The notes beneath the pieces were generated by a model, which ran no database searches, was not told the origin of the DNA, and saw nothing but the letters and a program-made list of their open reading frames with translations. A stretch of 64,000 nt of DNA, taken from the NCBI GenBank assembly GCA_907165135.1, contig OU015568.1, forward strand, positions 5,526,501 through 5,590,500. Reading direction: 5' to 3'. Origin of the DNA: Oikopleura dioica. Lineage: Eukaryota; Chordata; Appendicularia; Copelata; Oikopleuridae. Shown in pieces: positions 59,032 to 64,000 of this stretch (positions within the stretch are counted from its first letter, which is position 1; each line of letters starts with the position of its first letter). The translations under genes and the position numbers were made by a program.

Positions 59032-60896
59032 TTATTCGAAGACAAAAGAGGCTTTGGAGATCTTGCCGGAGGAGAGCTTCTCGAAGCAGTCTTTGTACTC
59101 GCCGAGGCTGAATTTTCCGATTCCGAGTTTGCCAAAGTCCAAGTATCGCGCCTAAAAAAATAGCCTGTCAAAAAACCTGTGTGGAAAACCTGAGTCAGGG
59201 CCCTGAAGGAGCTTGACATTCTTTCCGTGCCCTGACTCAGGTTTTCTTTATGAAATTGTTTTGAAAAAACCTGTGTAAAAACCTGAGTCAGTGCCCTGAT
59301 AGAGCAACCAATTCTTTCGGGACCCTGACTCAGGTTTTCACACAGGTTTTTTCAAAAAACTTCATCAAGAAAACCTGAGTCAGGGCCCCAAAAGCATGGA
59401 AAGCTCTGTCAGGGCCCTGACACAGGATTTTAAATCCTTTTTTTAATAAAAATCAAAACTTCATACCCTGAGCTGGTTGGTCAACTCGATCGCTTCAGGA
59501 AAGGCCCAAGGATTGACCATCACACCCTGAATCGTAATTTCCCTTTCGTAAATATGAAACGGTCGGATTTCGCAAGTAGCCGTAGAAGGAGCAACACCGA
59601 ATTGGAGAAAGATTCCGCCATGTGCCACTCGATTGATTCCGTCCTAAAAATAGCTCAAATCTCCGGCTGGAAGGGTTTCCACCTGAATGGCTCGAGGAGC
59701 GCCGCTGCAATCAATGACGACATCGTACTCGGACTCCACTCCTTTCGGCTCAGTGGTTTTGAACCCGAGTTGGAGGCCGTCGATGAACCCTCTTCGCTCG
59801 GCTGAGGGCTCGCTTACTGTCACGTGACGGTAGCCCTAATAAAGAGGTATTTACGGTAGAACATAGTTTACAGTTCTTTTGTTGAGTTACTGGTGAAAAT
59901 CGAGAAGCCGCTTGCGGCTTCGAGCTAAATATGACGAAAAGCCGCGCTTCGCGCGGCTTAAACTCATTTTAACTCGAAGCCGCAAGCGGCTTCTCGATTT
60001 TCACCAGTAACTCAACAATAGAAGTGAGTTTTTCAGTCATTTATTCACCTTGAAATGCATCAAGCAAGTCCAAAGCGAGCCAATTATTCCCGCTCCTTGG
60101 ACCAAAATCCTCGCTCCCGTCTGAAGATGTCTTCCAGCAGTCAGCTTCCTCCACCCATGAACGACGCAAGAAAGCGGCTCGATCAAACTCATGTGGCTCA
60201 TGTCGAAATCATCCGGGACGAGATACAAGCTTTCTTCAGGCGCAACAGCGAAATCAGCAAAGCCGCCGTTTCGGAAGATTCCGAAGGCGTCGTTGAAGCT
60301 GCCTTTTTTGCAGAAATGCGGGTTTGCGTTGCGGCAGTGGTTGCAACCGTGGCAGCCCTTGTTCGGGTCGATGGCGACCTTGTCTCCAACTTTGACCGCA
60401 GTGACGCCGCTGCCGACCTCGGTGACGATTCCGCCAGCTTCGTGGCCGGGGACGAAGACGTCGCCAACGTTGGAGATGTCACCGTGGAAGATGTGGCAAT
60501 CCGTGCCGCAAACGCCGCAGTTCGAGATTTTCACAATTACATCTGAACAAAAATTAATTTTAAGCAATTCTGTATACTTAATAAAAAGTTATTCATCAAA
60601 TAATACTGTAATATCCATGTATAATTGCTAGCTCTTTATTTTGATGGCACGGCTAGAATATGTTTTTAAAGATCATCACAAACTCGACTCGAAAAAAAAA
60701 TCAAACGGATTTTCTAGTGAAACTCTTTACAGTATTCATATTTCCTCGAAGAAGAGTTCTAGAATTTTTTCCATTACTTATCCAACAAATCAATATATAA
60801 TACCAGCATCTAACCAGTTGGTTTGGAAATCACCGGTTTGGGCACCTCCTTGAGTTCTAGCGATTTCTCTGCTTTGGTAAAAACTAGCGCTTGCAT
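59032..60896 (-). CDS. Zinc-dependent medium-chain dehydrogenase (sorbitol/threonine dehydrogenase-like)
   Basis: Exons 60896-60815, 60542-60049, 59835-59683, 59643-59467 and 59151-59032 join in frame with GT-AG introns to about 340 residues. The start is MQALVFTKAEKSLELKEVPK. Catalytic zinc ligands: GVCGTDCHIFHGD and PGHEAGG. Structural zinc: CHGCNHCRNANPHFC, all four cysteines present. Nucleotide-binding loop: VQGAGIIGSL, then VVIDCSGAP and GGIFLQFGVAP. This is the fold of polyol, threonine and alcohol dehydrogenases using NAD(P); the exact substrate is open. The last intron (59152-59466) holds three HP1 hairpins; the second (59836-60048) a GCCGC hairpin. Confidence 0.95.
59170..59440. repeat. 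Three consecutive HP1 hairpins
   Basis: Units at about 59170-59260, 59268-59351 and 59362-59440, each with CCTGAGTCAGGGCCC and CCTGACTCAGGTTTT arms (third decayed). All lie in the last intron of the dehydrogenase gene. Confidence 0.8.
59887..60017. repeat. Near-perfect hairpin with GCCGC core
   Basis: GTTGAGTTACTGGTGAAAAT then CGAGAAGCCGCTTGCGG is inverted as CCGCAAGCGGCTTCTCG then ATTTTCACCAGTAACTCAAC. Very high arm identity suggests a recent insertion in the dehydrogenase intron. Confidence 0.85.
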
Positions 60897-61206
60897 GACG
60901 CTTTTTCGACTCGAAATGCCAGAACAGTCCGTACTGACAGTACACAGTGACTACTTTGTTCCAGCCACGCCCGGCGCCGGGACCTTAGCTGAGCATACAA
61001 AAATGTCCATTTCATTTCGCTTTTTTGTTAATCAAACAAGACCGGGGTTCTGGAACTATTTGTGTCATATGATTGTGTATCAATTTGGTAAGAAACAGAT
61101 GGAAATCAAAAAAGAACAATGAAAACAAAATTCAAAAATAGAACTTTTTTAAAAATAGAAAACAATAAAAGCGCCCTTTCAATGCTTTATTCTTCCAAAA
61201 GAAAAC

Positions 61207-62605
61207 ATGGCTAGTTGTAAAGTCAGGATTATTGTCGGTTTTTGCATTTTGGCTTCTTTGGTTTTGCTTGGCTTTGGACTGATAAAGAAAATCTCTCCTG
61301 GAATTGAACTGAACAGAGATTTACAGCTTAATTTCAATGGTTTTACGAAGCATTTTGCGGTCACCATAAATAACAAAGGTATTCCCTTAACCCTTAGTAA
61401 GTCTTATGTTCAACAATTTGAAGAATACAACGCTGAGCTACTGGCAGAGCAAACGCTCGAAAGTGCCATCACAAACTGCAAGAAAAAGGCGGACTTCTTC
61501 CATGGAATCGGGTGTACTTCAAACCATCAAATGAATTCATTGATGCCTACTGGGTTCATCCCATTCGACCGAAAACTTCGATTGGTTTTCGTTCTTCAAA
61601 TTCAAACTCAAACAGGAGTACAATTGAAACGAATTGGGAAGAGTTCAACTTGTACGAAACGGATAAAATGTATCGACGATTGCAGAACGGTCACTATGCC
61701 TACTTATCACTCAGGCCTGGGCTCAGCGACCTGTGTGGAAAACCTGAGTCAGGGTCTGAAAGTTGTCTAATAAAAAGCCGTCTCTGACCCTGTTTCAGGT
61801 TTTCTGCAGAGTATGCATACTGGGCTCGGCAACCTGAGTAAAAACCTGAGTCAGGCTCTGAAAAATCAAAATAAAAAGCCGCGGAGCGGCTTTTTAAGAA
61901 CGAAATTTTATGAACAAAATTATTATTCATTCTTGTTTTTACCTCCTTGCGAAACCGCTTCGCGGCTTCGCATTTAAAAGCCGCTACGCGGCTTTTCATT
62001 TTGATCTTTCAGACCCTGGCTCAGAGTTGCCGAGCCCTGACTCAGTCTTCTATTTTACAACAAAAAGGATCAAACTTGCTTGATCGTCATTTACAATGAC
62101 GATTTCGAGAACGCCCGGCATTTTCTTTGCAAAAACGATCTTCACGACAAAGAAGGGAGGGTGAAGATCTTTTACGATGAAGAAGTTGATGATCTTTGCG
62201 ATCAAATGGATGTGAATGCGACTTTTCGGGAGGAGTATAAATTGTGGAATAATCTGTATCGCGGCAAAAAATGGGTCTTGGAAAATCGACTCGAAAATAA
62301 CACTGAAGGCATTACTGTAACCAACAGCAGGTGCGATTCACATCTTTTCTTTTTCCAAATTTATAAAGTCTCTTAGACGCGATATTGGTTTCAGCAATCT
62401 CCCAATCGAGAAAATTGTTAACACAACTGGATTTTCTTTTTGCAGCGGATCGGACGAAGATAAATTTGGTGGAATTTCCTGGATACCAATTTACAACCGG
62501 TTTTCAGTCACATCCTCTTCTCTCGGGTAATTTTTAAAGAATGATGATTTTTGACAAAACAATGATACGCTTTTAGGCGAACTTTCTGCATCTTCGACCC
62601 CTGAA
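61207..62605 (+). CDS. Type II membrane protein of unknown family, copy 1
   Basis: ATG at 61207 follows a short AT-rich leader. An N-terminal anchor (RIIVGFCILASLVLLGFGL) suggests a type II (Golgi or surface) protein. Later blocks: FNGFTKHFAVTINNKG, YNAELLAEQTLESAI, LLPWNRVYFKPSNEFID, AYWVHPIRPKTSIGF, IETNWEEFNLYETDKMYR, then after an HP1-filled intron (61715-62045) VIYNDDFENARHFLCKND and the last exons to a stop at 62605 (FSVTSSSLGRTFCIFDP). Between CKKK (near 61489) and GGLLPWNR the frame changes by -1, over AAGAAAAAGGCGGAC; copy 2 shares it. This is either a frameshift fixed before duplication, real recoding, or misread structure. No known family recognised. Confidence 0.55.
61715..62045 (+). 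mobile_element. HP1 elements (two) acting as an intron
   Basis: Two HP1 units, the second holding GCCGC palindromes, lie between HYAYLSL and LLFYNKKDQ. Outer flanks ACTCAGGC and ACTCAGTC share 7 of 8 bases. Removal as GC...AG (331 bp) restores the frame. Copy 2 carries an HP1 at the same codon, so the first insertion predates the duplication. Confidence 0.82.
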
Positions 62606-62843
62606 ATCACATTTTTGCTGTAATAAAAATATAAATTTCATGCTTGAATAATGAATTATAATTAAAAAATACAAAAATAGAAGAAGATTGAAATCGATGT
62701 CAAAAATAGAAACCTATAAAAGCGGCGTTTAGATGGTTCTTCTCGGCACTCGAAAAGAAACATGGCTTCATTGACAGGTTGGAAAGTGAGAATTATTGTC
62801 GGTTCGTTTGTTTTTGCTTCCTTGGTTTTGCTTGGCTTTGGAC

Positions 62844-63196
62844 CAGAGTTCTGAATCACTTCACTTTAACTTTGAAGTGAAGTAACTTTGAAAAATAACT
62901 TCATTGCAATATTGAAGTGAAGTGAAGTGATTTTGTTTTTGAGAAAAATGAAGTGAAGTGAAGTGAAGTGAAGTTATTTTTCAATCTCAAAATTTTGAAG
63001 TGAAGTGAAGTAAAAATATCACTTCATGAAAAAGTGACTTCACTTCAGTAAAAGTAAAGTTAGTTTGGAAGTGAAGTGAAGTGATATTTTTCTGAAAAAT
63101 TAAAGTGAAGTGAAGTGATGTTACTTTTTTAAAGTCGATCACTTTTACTTCAAAGTTAATTTTCGTGAAGTTGAAGTGAAGTGATTCGGAACTCTG
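62844..63196. mobile_element. hAT-like element filled with GAAGT repeats
   Basis: Ends CAGAGTTCTGAATCACTTC and GAAGTGATTCGGAACTCTG are inverted. A perfect 8-bp duplication CTTTGGAC flanks it (62836-62843 and 63197-63204), and copy 1 has the empty site (GGCTTTGGACTGATAAAG). The body is GAAGTGAAGTGAAGT with unique spacers. Confidence 0.93.
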
Positions 63197-63558
63197 CTTT
63201 GGACTGATAAAGAAGCATTCTCCTGGAATTGAACTCGACACGGATTTGCGATTGGACTTCAACGGTTTTACGAAGCATTATCTGGTGAGCATCAATGACA
63301 AAGGTAATGACAGGTGTACAGACCTCGACTCTTGAAACTATTCGAAGACTACAAAGCTGAGCTGCTGGCAGAACAGACATTTGAAAGTTCGATTATTTCT
63401 TGCAAGAAAAAGGCGGACTTCTCCCCTGGAATCGTGCCTACTTAAAACCCCTCATGCTATAAAGGATGCCTACTGGATTCATCCGATTCGAGCAGGATCT
63501 TCAATCGGTTTTCCTTCTTCAAATTCAAACAAGAGCTCGATTGAAACGAACTGGGAAG

Positions 63559-63692
63559 CTGGGCTCGACAACCTGATGAGAAAACCTGAGTCAGGTTCTG
63601 AAAAAGCTAAAATGAAAAGACGCGTAGGCAAATCTTCATTCAATCTTTCATTCTTGCTGACTCAGGTTTTATACTCAGGGTGCCGAGCTCAC
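63559..63692 (+). mobile_element. HP1 element with perfect 8-bp target duplication
   Basis: CTGGGCTCGACAACCTGATG at the left and GGGTGCCGAGCTCAC at the right, flanked by CTGGGAAG (63551-63558 and 63693-63700). Copy 1 reads TTGGGAAGAGTTCAAC uninterrupted at the homologous site. Removal as CT...AG rejoins IETNWE and EFNLYETDK. Confidence 0.92.
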
Positions 63693-63772
63693 CTGGGAAG
63701 AGTTCAACTTGTACGAGACGGATAAAATGTATCGGCAATTGCAGAACGGCCATTATGCCTACTTTTCACTCA

Positions 63773-63870
63773 GGCCGGGCCTCAGCAACCTTGGTGAAAA
63801 ATCCTGAGTCAGGGTCTGACAGTTGTGGTATGAAAAGCAGTCTCAGACCCTGCCTCAATTTTTCTGCGTA
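63773..63870. repeat. HP1 element at the position shared with copy 1
   Basis: CCGGGCCTCAGCAACCTTGG and AATCCTGAGTCAGGGTCTGA, with decayed inverse CAGACCCTGCCTCAATTTTT. It follows CACTCAGG exactly as in copy 1. Confidence 0.75.
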
Positions 63871-64000
63871 CTATGAAAAAATTTTCAAAATGAAATTCAT
63901 ACGCACAAGAGAAGTCCCATACAAAATTTGAAAGCCGTACGACCCCTAGATTAAAAGTTGATTTTTGTAAATTCACCCTACATACAGTTTATTATGGAAT

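Larger units (their letters stand above)
62762..63781 (+). pseudogene. Type II membrane protein, copy 2 (decayed)
   Basis: Parallel to copy 1: start MASLTGWKVRIIVG, anchor FVFASLVLLGFG, then a 353-bp hAT-like insertion, IKKHSPGIELDTDLRLDFNG, a one-base loss before LLKLFEDYKAELLAEQT, the shared -1 shift before GLLPWNRAY, a stop after LKPLML, and IETNWE split by an HP1 from EEFNLYETDKMYRQL. Several independent lesions mark it as a pseudogene. It serves as an outgroup for dating insertions in copy 1. Confidence 0.8.

Noticed and set aside
60055-60631. Long plus-strand frames at 60.0-60.6 kb
   Set aside because: Complement of exon 2 of the zinc dehydrogenase, whose cysteine motifs fix the true frame.

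Overview
The window is nuclear DNA from a small-genome invertebrate animal. Genes are split by many short introns (about 40-60 bp), lie close together on both strands, often sit tail to tail, and use AATAAA signals. Several start codons follow directly after a pyrimidine-AG acceptor, as spliced-leader trans-splicing would produce. The recognisable genes are animal ones (AHCYL, CLCA, PLAC8-like, astacin, eIF4E, beta-1,3-galactosyltransferase-like, C-type lectin). I infer a larvacean (appendicularian) tunicate, mainly because many introns are mobile elements and many exon joins stay in frame only with non-GT donors; non-canonical introns are known in that group. No species can be proved from the sequence alone.

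Layout. 0-6 kb: astacin/EGF protease (+), PLAC8-like gene (-), and two small secreted proteins tail to tail. 6-12 kb: palindromic elements and two four-pass membrane proteins with C-terminal PPxY motifs. 12-20.3 kb: five minus-strand copies of an unrecognised zinc-finger/coiled-coil/RING family, three of them broken by insertions. 21-29 kb: an AHCYL (IRBIT-like) gene. 29-31.4 kb: a small basic secreted protein and eIF4E, tail to tail. 32.7-34.6 kb: a membrane protein with two C-type-lectin-like domains. 35.3-37.8 kb: two more copies of the RING family, plus strand. 38.4-52.6 kb: one long CLCA-type gene carrying C-type lectin domains, with three tRNA genes in its introns and a whole galactosyltransferase gene on the opposite strand inside one intron. 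52.8-55.6 kb: a divergent kinase-like gene. 56-58 kb: a GNAT acetyltransferase. 59-60.9 kb: a zinc alcohol/polyol dehydrogenase. 61.2-64 kb: two tandem type II membrane protein copies, the second decayed.

The most unusual signal is a mobile hairpin element (here HP1) with TIR consensus near CTGGGCTCGGCAACCTG followed by TGTAGAAAACCTGAGTCAGG. About 20 copies are present. At eight places it interrupts an otherwise continuous reading frame, is flanked by 8-bp direct repeats, and its exact removal restores the protein. The AG in the right-hand repeat would serve as acceptor, and none of the eight inferred introns begins with GT. HP1 therefore behaves as an intron-generating transposon (introner). 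A second class consists of hAT-like elements with perfect or near-perfect 8-bp target duplications and a body of short tandem arrays (GAGCT, GTAGCGGAGC, GAAGT, GAAGCG units). Several insertions can be checked inside the window because an empty paralogous site is also present.
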